This document shows positions 34,136 to 49,100 of a stretch of DNA of 64,000 bases, piece by piece. The stretch covers positions 22,300,553 through 22,364,552 of the forward strand of contig OZ024807.1 of assembly GCA_964017045.1 (NCBI GenBank). Reading direction: 5' to 3'. Both the position numbers and the translations under genes were made by a program. Numbering within the stretch: position 1 is the first letter of the stretch; the number at the start of each line of letters is the position of its first letter. This DNA is from Omphiscola glabra. Lineage: Eukaryota; Mollusca; Gastropoda; Lymnaeidae. Below the pieces are notes generated by a model, which did not search any database, was not told the origin of the DNA, and saw nothing but the letters and a program-made list of their open reading frames with translations.

Positions 34136-34715
34136 TTACACAAGCGCCATATGAGTAATCAGTCATCATTAATTAAAAAGAAACTGACATACATTGATAT
34201 GTTATGATTGGAGTCTTAATCGTTCATCCAAAAATACCCTCAATAAACATAGCTAAGGTATTAACTAAATAGTGGGCGACAAAATAATAAATTGTTTGAC
34301 CATGTAAAACAATTCGTTATTACCTTTAAATTGTATTTTTTTTTTTTTTAAATAAGTATAAATGTCTCGTCATGAACTGAATGCGAAGATGTTTAGCCAC
34401 TTATTCCATAACACAAATTGGTTTGTATCAAAATCATTTTAAAGTTTAATAATTTATTAACGTCATTTTACACTGAGTAAGGCTCACTATTCACTCACTT
34501 TTGTCTGTTAGTTTAGCGAAGCTTTGAGGTTTGTAAGACTAGTTGCTCGCACTCATGTGCTCCAACTGTTTTCAAGGGAAATGCTATTTTTCAAATATTC
34601 GAATAAGGGAAGTCTGATGTTGTAGTAATAGTAAGAGTTTGCTTTGTAATACGTAAAGCTTCCATGAAAAGTGATGAATATGCTTACAACACAAACATAT
34701 AAAGAGAAATACATT

Positions 34716-34748
34716 TATATATGTATATATATATATATATATATATAA
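34716..34748. repeat. AT microsatellite
   Basis: TA tract with one G step. Confidence 0.85.
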
Positions 34749-36471
34749 TACTATTTAAAAAAATAAAGATATGAAATGATATATAAAATGGTATATAAAA
34801 TGATATTAAATAATCACATAAAATGAAATAAGTTATAATTTAATATGGGCATTGGTCACCTAAAGAATAGTAAAAATAATATATATTTTAAAAAAAAGAA
34901 TTGTTTCCTTTTTTTTATTTTTTTGTTTTTATTTTTTGTAAATAAACGTTATATATTTAAGGTAACATTTTGGTAATAACGATTGCATTAACATGTTCTC
35001 AATACAGGTAACACATATTTTTTAAGATAATTTAGAACATTTATAGTAATTTTTAAATTATTTTTAATACGCTTATGTCGTTTATTAACATAAAGAAACA
35101 AAAAATGGTTTTAAAACCTCATATTCAAATGTCTGCTTGTACAGTATTTGTTTATGATACGATTTTCAATCTTCCAGTTTGAATTTTAATTTACTGTTAC
35201 TCACAAGGAAGAAGAGTATTGATGACTCATCAAAAAAGCATCAAATAAAACATCAAATCAAATCTCAACAATCACTGAGACATGGAGCCGAGTTAAATTT
35301 ATACAAATAATTGACAATTGAATGACGAAACTTAATAATTCGAATTCATCCTTTTGGTGGCATACTAGGAACGTGATTAATTTTGAAGTGTTCAAACATC
35401 TTAATTTTTTTGTTATCCTTCCTGAAATGACAAATATCCAACCCAAGGACCCCCCCCCCCCACACACACACACTTTCACAACCCTTAAAACAAAACAAAA
35501 ATATTTGAAAGCGAATGACGTAATTTGATTTTCCATTATTAAAAAAAAGTTTATGCTACTCAAATATCACAAATAAAATATATTCCAAAAAATAATACGA
35601 CGGTACAGCAGACTTTGTCACATTCCAACATTAAATAACCTTTTTTTAAATCATCGATGCTCTCTATAATTATATATATACATATATATATATTAAATTT
35701 AGTTCCTGAAAAAAATAAACATTCTTTTAAGAGTAATGACAAAACGTTTTCTGTAATATCCTTAGGAACGAAAATGTATATTAAAACAGATAACTGGCGT
35801 TCGAGTATAAAGGTACGTGACACAACTTTTTAAGACCGAATGTCTAAAAGTCACTTCACGTTCTGTTTCTCTCCACCTTTATTTATATGATGTGTAAAAG
35901 ATAAGCACAGGTTGGGAATCCAAGCATAGAAAAGTGTAGGTCTTACTGGAAGGAATAGGTGAGAAAAGGCGAAAGACTTACATGGACTGTAGCGCCACAG
36001 AGATGGATGACTATCTTTATTTCTATGTGTTTGTCTTTCTGTCTACATTATGGGGCATTCAGTCAACACTCAAAATAACATACACACAGAATTTAACATA
36101 CACATTTAAAAACGTACCTTAAACTAAAATATGTATGAAAGTTAAATGTTCACTTTCAGACAAGTCTGAGAACGCCATCTTCCGATTTACTCTATGCTGT
36201 TATAGATTGAAGCTATAACCAAAGACAGTTTGCTTATTTTAACTACATAATTACTTTAAATAGATATTCTTTAAAAAACGAATAACGGGTTTTATTATTA
36301 CTATCATTAGTATTTATATTTTTATATCTGAACCACTTTTTTTTTTAATTTAACAATATAAGTGATTACCATTTGCAATTACGTGATAAATATGACCAAA
36401 AAATTACCGTGTTGCACGTCGTGGTTAGGGTTGGGGGCTGTTGTTGATTGTTATCATTCATCAACAAAAAT

Positions 36472-36588
36472 AATCAACAGCATTAATCAACAGCATTAAT
36501 CAACAGCATTAATCAACAGCATTAATCAACAGCATTAATCAACAGCATTAATCAACAGCATTAATCAACAGCATTAATCAACAACACT
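36472..36588. repeat. 13-bp minisatellite, nine units
   Basis: Eight essentially perfect units of AATCAACAGCATT followed by a variant AATCAACAACACT. Just before it, CTGTTGTTGATTGTT is a partial inverted form, so the start of the array could fold into a hairpin. The array sits 65 bases left of the right copy of the 272-bp repeat. Confidence 0.93.
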
Positions 36589-36653
36589 AACGTGCGTACA
36601 TTTGTGTTATTTAAAAGTGTCATTTACGAAATGTCGATACATTTTTTTTCATT

Positions 36654-36926
36654 TTAACTTAATTTAATTTAAGTAATTTGACGGCCATAACTAAATATTA
36701 GGAGCTGCGAAAGTAAAAGATTAATGTACAAAACAAAAATTAAAGAAGAAATTGTTTGCGTCCGATGTTTACTGTGAGCAATCATGTTTTGATGAAGGGA
36801 ATAACACACATACATGATTGTTACTTGCTAATTTATTTTAATACAAATAAAGAATGTATATTAGAAAGTAGTTACACTAACATTTAAATAAACATAAAAA
36901 AGAAAAAAAAAATAATTACAAATTGT
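36654..36926. repeat. 272-bp direct repeat, right copy
   Basis: Partner of 32823-33094, 3.83 kb away. Sequence on either side is unrelated between the two, so the boundaries are sharp. Confidence 0.92.
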
Positions 36927-36999
36927 AATCTTACTTTCACATTATTTTAATATTTTTAAACTACACATACACCGAATTAATTATACATATAGACCTAGT

Positions 37000-39900
37000 G
37001 CCCGAAAAAATTGTTTTGAGTATGTTTTTTAGCATCTTGTGTGACTTGTATGTTGTATAATTATGTTTTCAATAGATTGATGATTTTGTCTTAACATTTT
37101 AATGGATAATGGAGTAGTTTGATTATATACAAGTAATGTAAGCAAACACACACACACACACACAGAATCAATAACACATACAAAGGTTGGAACACACATT
37201 ATAAAACAAATATTTGTATGTGTTGTTTTCATTTTCCATTGTATATTCAAATCAGAAACAATTTTATTATTTTGATACTTTTTTTTTTTTATCTTTTTGA
37301 TCCTTTCTGAAGTGATTTGTAAACTAAAAAAAAAAAATATTTGATGTAAAAAATGATTAACTGAAATAGTTTCATAATCTTTGAATTACCTCCTTATGTG
37401 TGTTTAAGCAAGTATTAACTAAAATATTTTATTAGAAATATAAATTAACAGGCATATTTTATGTAGGTTAATGCTCATGTTTTAATATGTTTTAATCATT
37501 TAAAATTTCAATGCTACTCATTCGCCTGAGAATACGTATGAAAGAGATTTTAAAATAAAACAACATCAAATAGCAATTGATAAAAAAAACAAACAAAAAA
37601 ACTGAAAATTAAATTCACAACGCAAATTTGCCAAGTTAAAAGTATCTCCTAGTTATTTATTGGAAGTGATCACTCGAGAACTTTCTACATCATTACCGAA
37701 TATGATTGAAGCTACTCGAAAATTAACCCTCAAAGATAAAAAGGTTGTAGATTGGAAGTGGAATCGCATCACAGTGAATTTACATTGCGATATCGTTGTT
37801 ACATTTGAACATTACCTTTATTAGCTTGATGTGCATCTGTTCTTTTTTTCTAAGTTTTTTTTTTTTAAATCAGCTTTACATACAGTCAATTCGCAAAACA
37901 ATGGAGGGAGCCGATTACTTTTACAGGCTTATTGGTTGTAATGATATTTCATGGTTATATTACTTTCAAAGCTTTAAGATGGAACATCATCTGTGCAGTC
38001 CACTACCAACGGATAAAACTCGGTTAAATATTTAATTAATATATGGGGGGAATTCATTTCACTGAAATACTGTTAACAAAATGTGCAGTTATGTGTATTG
38101 ATGAAACAAAGGATATTATGGTTCACAATGATGGAGACAATTACAGCACTTTTTTTTTTAAATGGCATATAAATGCAGTAACCATTTCGTTCTTCTTTAT
38201 AGAGTGGCAACCTCTTAAAATAGTATTCTGCAAATTGATATGCAAGATAAGGCAAGTCACTATAAGTATTTTCAATTTTCTGCCCGTTAATACTAATACA
38301 GAACACCATCTGGTCACAGGGTGGGTTGGACCAAAGGTCTAACTGAATGAAAACTGTTCTAAAAGGGTCTGGCGCTTTAAAAAGAACGAAATGTCTCAAT
38401 AGATTATAGTAATTTAAAATAAGTATTGAAATGTAAAAGGGAACGACAAATACATTTATAACAACGTGTGAACTATTTTATAATCCCGTAATCATGTTTT
38501 GTTTGTTGTATGTATCTTTATTTTATGATTTGTTAAATAGTATTAAGCTATCTATGGAAAACTTTATTAACGAGCTGAATTGCATACTTGTTTTTGTTTC
38601 GTGTGTTTTTAAGAATATGAACCAGTGCCTTTTATAACGGAACATTTAGTGTTGAAGAAAACTTGAATAGTTTTGATTAAACCTAAATAATAATTTGTTT
38701 CTCTTTATTAAGAAATTGCATTTTTTTCAATACACTAAACATAGCTTTGTATAACCAATATTTTCCAATTAAAACTATTAATCAATTATTTGTTTATACA
38801 TTTGATATGTAATATAAATATAAGTATACATTCGATAAGGGCACTGAAACACTTCCATTTTTTTGTGTGCATTTGCCACTTAGACAATGGTCACCGAAAT
38901 ATGTCCCTCCGTCCAAATTCCCCCTTTTATACAAGCTTTGATCCAATAATGATTGTACATGTATTTATTTTGTATTTACATGTAGTTATTTAAATATGTT
39001 AAATTAAGCATTTTCCTGGGTTGGTATATGACTGTACCAAATGATTTTTTTCTTCGTGTGATATTATGTTCTCTTCTGCCATACTGATGAGATGTATCAA
39101 TGGCAAATCATATCAACGATTGTTGTTTTTTTATGTTGTTGTTTTCTTGGCTTTCCGCTTCTAATAAAGACCTACCTTTTTCACATGACACTCGTTTCTG
39201 TCATACTAACTCATATTCTTCAATTTCAAATAATAATATTGTTAAGACTATTACTTGTAAGTATTTTGTGTCTGGGAATCAAGTAATTTAAAGAAAAAAA
39301 AGTAGTTTAGTTAAAGTAAAAACAACACAACATGATACACATCTTGAACCAGGTCAATAGAGGTCCACCCGTTTGACTCACACAATTAACGGCCATGAAC
39401 ATTTCGGATTATTTACTGGCTTTGATGCAATGTAAAGGAAAATAAATGAATTTAAATTTGTCTTCACCAAAAAAAAAAGTCCATTTGCCCGACAACTGCT
39501 TTAAAGCACTTGACATTTTCGTGCTATTTTGTCAATGCAGTTCAAACAGCATATGTCTGCCTCTATGTTCTTCCGTCACACATCTGATATTCCTTAAGTG
39601 ATTAAAGCTAAAGAAACAAAAATAGAGTTTAAAAAAAAAAAAAATTAAAAAAAAATCTCAAACTTTAAATGGAAAGTTGAATAATTAATTATAATAAAAT
39701 TAAATTTAATTTAGTTAAAATTTGAAAATTATTTTTTAAAACGCATTACCAAATTTATTCTTGAGATGTATAATGTGTTACCAGGACAGTTGATTTTTCC
39801 TTAAAACACTTCGTGATTGTCTTCTACCTTTTGAAGGAAACAACTTTAATTCAGTTACACACATTGAGAAAGACTGATTTAAAAAGTAATAGACAGTAAT

Positions 39901-40500
39901 TCAACACTAAACATTTTTTTTTTTAAATTGACAATCAAACAATATTTTACCTCTTATTATTGATAAAGTGTTGATCAAAATATTTATTTTTGTAAGTTTG
40001 CATTTTATATATTTCTTTACAAAAATGAATATATATATATATAACATATATGAATACTTCCCCCTCCCCCCATAAAAAGTATGTCATAACGATAATCAAG
40101 GTAATAATAGAACACTAGTATCAGTAAAACACTAAACTTAAGTTTTTCTCTTTTTATTTCGACGTAATTTTTTTGTTTTTCTGTTTGTTGTTGATAATTT
40201 ATGTTATTATTTTTGTTTTGTTCTTTTAAACTTGTGTTTTCTATTATTTAAACATAAATGAAAGAATGTAAATGCATTACCTTCAATGGCGAAACAGGAT
40301 AAAAAATGCGGGTGTTTACTTCAGAAACTGTCAGTTGTTATTTTGTAAACGCCAGGTCATAAAATATTATACCGAAAAGGTCATGGCCGAGTTGATTTTT
40401 GAAATAAATGCTATTTAAACAATTAAAATACAAAAGAGAAAAGAAAATAATTAAATTGGACCAAATTTTAAGAACGATGTTTTTTTTTTTTAATGGGATA
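37000..40500. other. Downstream flank of gene 2, no membrane or tail exon seen
   Basis: I looked on the minus strand for a hydrophobic exon flanked by AG and GT and for ITIM-like tyrosines resembling those of gene 1, and found none. The open frames present (for example 37796-38035, 38043-38342, 39092-39286) are low-complexity and AT-rich. Confidence 0.5.
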
Positions 40501-40514
40501 TTTCTATATCTTAC

Positions 40515-40832
40515 TTCGAAGTTGTAAAGAAATGATTATCCCCAGGCTTTGATTAATTTCATCCCGTAGTTTGAGTATGTACGTCCCAACATCAGATGTT
40601 GTTAAGGATTTAAATCGTAGTCGCAGTGTGTAATCTACAAATGAATCGTTATTCTTATGTAGGCCATAGCACACATTACAGTCACTTTGTCGGATAGCGT
40701 TTCCATTAAAAAGAACGAATGGATAAATGGTCCCACTTGCAATTAGGCAAAACGGCACCACTACCACATTTACATCCCGTGAGACTGTAATGCTTCTTGT
40801 GTTTGTTTCGTTGGCACACATCCGGGGTGGAC
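40515..40832 (-). CDS. Gene 2 exon 9: Ig-like domain D8
   Basis: A 318-base exon, phase 1 at both ends, donor GTAAG intact. About 29 of 106 residues differ from gene 1 D8, yet all cysteines (RMCAN, PFCLIA, CNVC) and the DVGTYILKL strand are kept. Homology to gene 1 fades almost immediately downstream of this exon. Confidence 0.86.
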
Positions 40833-43070
40833 CTGTAACAAATGTGTTTTTTTAAAACAAACTATATAGATGAAAATCACATAATGTGCAAACAATTTCT
40901 GCCACGTGATTAGCATTATTAAATAGTTAAATAAAGTTAAATATCACTGTAAAAAACGTAATGGAAAAAAAACAACTTAACTATTATGTCGATGCAAATA
41001 CGAGGAAACAAGTTTCACATCGATGGCATATATGTTTTTATGTTGTTCTGTAAACGACCACATGTGATACTCTCTATTAAAGTCAACAAATCAAAAGAGG
41101 TACCCCCCATACATTTTATTTAAACACCCACCCTCCAGATATTTGAATGTTAACTTACAAGATTGTATTGCTAAGTATGTATTGGCAGACTTAACTTCTG
41201 AAGACTCTGGGTGGTTCACTCTGCACTGATACATGCCCGTGTCAAGACAAGTTATGTTAACTATGTAATGCTTGGCCTCGTCTGTACGCTCTTCATATAT
41301 TGCTTTTCCTTCTTTCCATACAGAAATCGTTGCGTTGTAATGACTTGTCACTGTACATCTCAAAGCAGCATTGGACATATGAGTAGCCAGTGTTTTGTTT
41401 GGAGATCCATTTATTGTGTATGACTCAATTTGAAACAAATCTATAAAAGAAATACGTAATTTATTATACCCTGTACACCCTGAGAATTTAACAAAATGTT
41501 GCTAGTTTCGAAATATATAATATTTTCGTTCCCATAATATTACTGTTACAACGATATAGTTTTACATGGTGACGTCATAACTTTAGGTAGCTTTATTTAA
41601 AACAATTTTAAAGAAAATAGCATGTACATTTTTTAAATATTCTTTTTTAAAGTATTATATAGCTAGAAATATAGATTTTGTAATGCACTTACCACTCATA
41701 ACGTTTAGAATAAACGGAATCTGTAATTCTTGATCACTTACAGTTTTGAAACTGACATTGAGAAATCCAACATTGTCATAAGTGACATTTTGTATGGTTA
41801 GTTCGATGTTATATGTAAGAGATGTCTCGTCAAACGTTGATTGAACAATAAGTTGGTCCCTGCTCTTAGTAAGGTTATAAACTTTACCATTGATTACAAC
41901 GTCTTTACTAATTTCTGGGTAGGATTGGAGACATAGTTTTATTGTTATTGTCTTTCCAAATATTACATTGTACGTCGTCTGTGGTCTCGTTCCATTGCAA
42001 AATACTGGAACACCTTTGATATCAAAAATATCAGTTTACAAATTAACTGGCTGTTTGGTTGTTTTTTTCATTCATTTTCTTTTTTTTTTTATCTTTAGTA
42101 ACATTTCATAAATAATATGGCATCTATTTTTAAATTTTTTTAAATTTTTGTTTTGTTTTGCCATTTTGTATTGAAACTGATTTTGTAATCAGAATAATGC
42201 AACATAATTAATACTTGTAACAATTAGCCGTGCTTGAAAAGTAAAAAAAAAAGAATTTCATATAAAACCCATACATTCCCAAAGTATATGAGAAAACGAT
42301 TCATTTTTGGACGTAATTAAATATTTCCATAACATTTCTTTTTGCTTTTGAGTTTAAAAAGTTTAATATTGTAAATTGGAACATACTAATGAAGGTGTTT
42401 AGGTTTTATGAAAAATTATTATCATCAAGATATTTTTTAGCTTGATTGTTAAAACAATACAAATAGGAGAATATTTCGGCCAAATGTGAAACGCTCGTTT
42501 CTTTTTTGATAAAGTACGTGTCAGGTTAATTAGGATGTGTATATCAGTCTAGTTCTGATGTGTATATCAGTATAGTTCTGATATGTATACCAGTCTAGTT
42601 CTGATGTGTATATCAGTCTATTTATGATGTGTATATTAGTCTAGTTCTATTGTGTATATCAGTCTAGTTCATATAAAATTGTTAAAAAAATGTTAAAAGT
42701 TTCAAAAAAATCAAGAATTTGTTAGAATTGTGTATGCATGTAAAACAGTACAATATACTAGCGATTAAAAAATAGTGCACTTTATAGTTAAAATGTGAAA
42801 ATCATAATTGAAATGATTCTACGCTCAAAATATTCCTAAGAAGAGCTAGAGATGGCTAGACATATCTGACTTGAAATAAGTAGAAAAAGAAAAACGATTA
42901 TGAATAAATAAATGAGAAGTTAGATTTACTTTAAACTTGTGGGTTTTTAATTCCTGAATATTTCAGATAAATATCATATAAATTAATAAACAGAGATTAT
43001 CACACATTGTATTTATTGTACTAGTATAATTTACATTGTAAAGACATATCATACATTAAGGTCACATGTC

Positions 43071-43158
<88 letters not shown>

Positions 43159-46100
43159 ATATAGGTCTATGATTTATTTTTCAAATGTTATAATTGGAAC
43201 TATAATTGCAGGACTAAAAGGACGAACACAAATCTTAATAAGAATGCCATTTCATAACACTTTTAATTGTATTTTCTGTTTTAAAAAACAAATATTCCAA
43301 CTTAGTTACTAACCTGCTGTCAATCTCAAGAAAAATGAGAAATCCAGTTCATGGAATATGTTGGTCTTGATTTTAACAACATACATTCTTATATCATCAT
43401 TAGTAAGATTATTAATGCCCAAAACAGTGTTCTGATTGGACGTTCTGTTAAAGTGCAAATGATATTTGGTAAAATTAGTTAAATTAGTCATTGGAACGCT
43501 GTTAAGTCCAATATTATCACGTTGTATAATATGACTAGTATTTACACATATTTCTATTTGAAAAGATTGTCCTAATTGAACAATGTATTCAGATCCATCC
43601 GTAGAGACGTTGCAGAGACAAATATTGCTTTCTGTTGAGAGTAAAAGCATACATGTATAATTAATCAATTCCAACATTAATGATTGAATTAGTTTAAAGA
43701 ATCGCAAAATTGTTCAGTTTATAGAAGCAACTCAAAATAAATTGTAAAATATGTTTCTATATATCACTGTCTAAAGCAGTTTTTCTCAACCAATGTGTTA
43801 TGTTCAATTTACATATGATTTAATTATTTTTATTTTTATTTAACATTTTTTTTTTAAATTTGTGAATGTTATTTTATTTTGTACTACTACCTTTTAATTC
43901 AAAGATCAGATTAAAAATTAAATGTACAGTGATCATGCTAATTTCGTATGCTCACTATGCTGTGATTACAATACAGAGATAACAATTAACACCAACCCCT
44001 CTAATTCTAAAAAAAAAAAAAACGTTTACCAACTTAAAGGAATAGTCCACGATGTGGGTTGCAAAAACTGGACAAATGTTATAAAAGGGTAACGATAATA
44101 AATAGAGTGAGAAATGCCTGTCTAATTTATATACACATTGTAGACCTATGAATCATTGATAACGAATTATTTTTTCGTATACTAAAATACATATATCAAT
44201 TGTCAATGTATTCTTTAAAGTTAATAGTTAACACAAAAGAAAGAGGACATAACTCTTTTTATGTACTTGCCTGGTTGCTCTTTGATGTCTAATCTTATAG
44301 GGATGTATGTACCTGCACCAGCTTTTATGTTTACTTCATAACTTTTGTTGATGTACTGTGTACAGTTGGTAAACATAATCTTGATATAATATTCTGAACT
44401 ACCATACTTGCGTATTATTGAGATCTGCGTTTCATTGTTGGTTTTATTGTCTGGTCGTAATTTTAAACCTGATGTGACTGTTCGAAAAAATGTCCTTTGA
44501 GAAAGTTTGTTACAGAAATCTTGAGGCATCCACACTGCTTTGGTTGGACATGTAGGGTGGTCTGGAAAACATGAGTTTAAATAAAACATCTGGCAAAATC
44601 AATCTTCATATTTCCTTTCAAAAATGCATTTAACTTTGCAACCTACGCAAATACGCCACAATAAAAAGAAAGTAGCAACAGCTAAACAATTAAACTCCAT
44701 ACCGTAATAACGAAAGCATTGAAAAAATCAAATTCCCATGAACAATAGAAAAAAACAGATTTTTGGTGGTTGAATCTGAAAATGTAATATAATGTGTCTT
44801 CAATGGCAACACGTATATTTTTTTTAAATTTCAGTACAATAGGATGACGCAAAGTGGCTCAATAAGACCTACACAAAAAAAAGTTGAAAAAATATACGTG
44901 ACTGAAATCGGCGAAATATAAGGCAAGGTAACCATTTTGCGATTGCGATAAAACTTTGATAACTTATTATTTACATGCATGGGCATTTTTTTGTAAGTCT
45001 GTACAGTCCTTTTAAAATATATTTGTTTTTTCCATTGGCCCAAATTCGATTTATTTTTCTTATTTAAGCATTTGTAAAAAAAAAAAAAAAATTATAATCA
45101 GTATGCGCTCCTACATCATTTATCAGAATGCGATGAAATGTTTTACAGCGATTTTAAAATATTCCGTTTTGAGCAAGGCGCCCTGTGTTCATTTTTTCTG
45201 TTAAAACATATATAAATATAATTTTAAAACATATGCGCATATACTTCATGAGATTGCAAAAAAAAACGTTGGTCTGGTTTTTGTCCACAAGCCCGCCATT
45301 TGTCTGAGTCATTACAACACTTTTAAAATATTCCGTTTTGGGCCTTTGGCCATAAATTGTTTTTTTTTTCGAGAAAATCTATGTACAACATAACTTCCGT
45401 TGCGCTCCTATACAATTGATCCGAATGCGATAAAACTTTGTAGAGATGTTTCACGCTTTTGAGTCAGGGGTCTTAAATTCGTGTGTCTTTCATGAGCTAT
45501 ACAAATATAATTTCAAACAGAACTAATGTATGTATGGATATAATTTTACTCAAATACAAACAGCAACATTGCATTTTCTACGTGACATAATACGTTGGTT
45601 TCTAAAGTAATAAAGCAATTATACAATATTCCTTTTCTGGCCGAGGGCCGTAAATTCATTTTCTCCTCTCATGTTATCTATATAATTATCGTATGCATTC
45701 CCATACCATTCTTCCCATTGCGATACAACTTTGGTGAATTTATATGTGCACTACTGGAAATGTTTCTAAATTATAACAACGTTTTGCAATATTTCGTTAG
45801 GGCCAGTAGCCTTAATTTCGTTTTTTATTTCTTTTTAAGAGATTTAAAACTATAATTTCATACAGAGCTATTCCAAAGGTGGATTGAATTTTAAAAAATT
45901 ATAAGATTCATATTTCAGTTTGTATGTTACATAGTAAGTAGGTTCTGAATTAAGACGAACACTGCACGCTGAATTAGCTATCAATGCATTCCATTTCGAT
46001 GCTAATTAAAAATGCAGTCTTCATCCAAGTGGTGGTATTGCGAAAAAATCATACATTAGGCGTGTATAGCAGTATCTTCAAATTTAAGAATGAAAAGGAG

Positions 46101-49100
46101 GGAATTGACAGAATTACATTCACCACCAGAACCATTTTCAACATTGGTATCAGGTGACAAAAGCAATTCGAAACATTTCTTGGCAAACATAAGCAATTAC
46201 AAATCATGTTTCTAAATGACATCGGTCGATGCAACAAATATCGTGCGCGAGAATTACATGTCAAAATTTAAAGTGCAAGGGCCAATTTATCATCGTGAAG
46301 GATCACTAATACCACTGACAAACAAAAATCATAACTTTTTCACATTTATTTCATTGGGATTACTGATGAACAAATCGATCAACGTGAATATAACAATACT
46401 GGCACTAAACGAGAAATGGTCGATGGATTGCAAACTTTATTTTAGCAACACAATGACAAAATTCAATTATTGAGAAATGCACTTGAACAAATACCGAATG
46501 ATGACTACAAAGTTGTAGTTAAGGCAGACAATACACCTTTTGGGAAACATGAAAGACAATAAAAAGCACCAGAATTGATGAAGTGGCGATCCAAATAGTT
46601 AGTGAAGAATTTAAATCACGTGATATTATTCTTCAATGCAGAAATGGTGATGTTCAGCAAGTCTCAGAAACTCATCGCTCATGCGACATATTGTAATATC
46701 CAATTTTATTTTGGATTTTGGCAGGGAGAAGATGGATATCATTTCAGCATCAAATTGTGAAAACCACAAACAGATGAAGAATTGTATAAGAAAGTCGGTA
46801 CCATGAAATACTATTCATGTCGATTGATGAATCGTCAGAGTGTCGAAAATCATATCTTGAAATTTCGGCAAGTTTTTATTAATACATTGTTGATATGCAT
46901 GCGAAAATCGAAACCGGACGACACATAAACAATCAATTAAATCAAAGCAAGTTGCGTTCCGAAGAGTACATTCATTTACGTGATACAGTTGTGAATGATG
47001 GCAATGTGAATCCAAATGATTTGGGGAAAATGGTTATACTGCCGGACACATTTACTGGAAATCCACATCACATGCATGAATATGCACAAGATGCAATGAT
47101 ATATGTTCGTGCATATGGCCAACCATATTATCTTTACATGCAACCATACGTGGGATGAAATATAATAACTGTTGTTAACTGCACAACCATTATCAGATCG
47201 ACACGATATTACTGCGCGTTTATTAAAAAAAATGAAATCTTTAACATATTTTATTACCATGAATCATGTTTTCGAGACACGCTGTTGGATGCATTCCGTT
47301 GAATGACAAAAAAGAGGACTGCCACATGGACACATTTTAATTTGGTTGATCTTAAAAGTCAAACAAGATCAAATTGATAAAGTCATTTTAGCAGAAAACC
47401 AAATGTCAACATTGATCAATACTTATTAGAAATCATCACCAAATTCACTGTACATGTAGCTTATTCAAGAAAAAATTACAATGTATGTCACATGTGAAAT
47501 GTAGGAAACGATACCAAAGAGATTTAACTGTGGGTACTATCATTGGCAAGTCTGATATTCACTCTATTATCGACGATTAACTGAAGATGGTGGCAAATCA
47601 ATGACTTTAAAAATACGAAAAAATGAGTTTAAAGTCAATACTCGTTGGATTGTACCGTATGGCACCGTTACCCAATGTCGAGTATGAAAAGTTTATTTGC
47701 AAATGTGTTAACAAGGGAAGATATATGGCAGGTTTTCGAGTGGAAGAAGCAACATGAGCCATCGATTATGTCAATCAAAATCAAAGTGAAATCTGAAATG
47801 AAGCAGTGTGGCAGATTATATAATTTCCAATCAAAGAACGACTTCAAACAGTTTTTCATGTGGCAGTGCACTTCGATAATGAACAGTCCGTGTACTTCAC
47901 AACAGAAAATGCACGTGCAGTTGCATTGTCACCTCCGCCAACAATTGTTACTGCATTTTTCTCATTGTGCGGGAATGATATGTTTGCAAAGACGCTACTT
48001 TAATGTGAATACATCAACGCCAATTTTCAACGTTGCAAACAGGGCAAAGCATATAAGGAATGGTCCAAGTTATATTCGACCAACGCATAAGGCCGTCTGT
48101 ACACTCTCCACCCAAACATTGAATTCTTTTACTCTTTTACTTACATTAACTCTTTATCAACGTATGTGGACCAACATCCTTCAAAGATTTGTGAAAACTA
48201 AACGGTCACTTATGTGCCACTTATCGTGAAGCTTGCCAAGAATTAAAACTTCTGGAAAACGATGCTCATTGGGACACTTTGCTTTCTGATGCATCGAGTA
48301 TTGCTCAACCACAGCGAATACGCACTTTGTTTTCAATCATATTGACAACATGCTTCCCATCCAATCCAAAAGATCTTTGGGAGAAATAAGAAGAGTGCAT
48401 CAAAGAAGACACCTTATATCGTTTGCGTGCAACGAATCCAAATCCGGACATTCAATTTACATCAAACGTATATAATGGAGAATTGATTTCGATTAAAGGA
48501 CATATGGATGGCAATCGCTAACAAAGCACTGGTAGAGTTGGGAATGACTGCTCCTAATCGATCTGCAAACAACATTTTCCATCGAGAGTTGCAACAAGAA
48601 ACAAACTTTGATATCGAAGAAGTGGATATATTTTTTAAAATGAATCTTTCGCATTGTTTCCAGAGCAAGGCATACTGTATGACAGAGTTATGCATACATG
48701 TAAAAAACAAGGATGTGGATTATATATCCGTAATGTTCCCGGAGGCACAGGCATATCTTTCCTACTTTCACTTATTTTGACAACAATACGATCCAAAATA
48801 AATGTTGCATTGGCAATCGCATCGTATATAATTGAAGCAACTCTTTTTGATGAGTATGCAAATAAGTGAGACACCAACATGCAATATAAATACACATTCT
48901 GAAATAGGTTAAGTACTCCAATCATGTCAACTCATTATATGGGACGAATGTACTATGACGAACAAAAAAAAAAAAAGAAAACATTGTAAGTGCTTCATCG
49001 TACACTAAACGATTTGATAGTAAATGTACGGTTATAGGAAATTTGATTGAACAAAATTTCGTCGACGGAAAATTGATCGACGTTAATTTGATCGAACAGA

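Noticed and set aside
36472..36588. CRISPR array
   Set aside because: The 13-base units abut without spacers and the host is a eukaryote; it is a minisatellite.
32823..36926. The 272-bp repeats as LTRs of a retroelement
   Set aside because: The two starts do not agree on a TG end, no target duplication is evident, and the 3.6 kb between them contains no gag or pol signatures.
37796..39291. Series of plus-strand frames rich in F, I and L as membrane proteins
   Set aside because: The hydrophobicity comes from T-rich sequence; there are no conserved motifs, no splice structure and overlapping alternatives in other frames.
40261..40330. CATTAC-flanked block as a short gene 2 exon after D8
   Set aside because: The possible exon is only 36 bases, encodes no membrane helix, and its acceptor lacks a pyrimidine tract.
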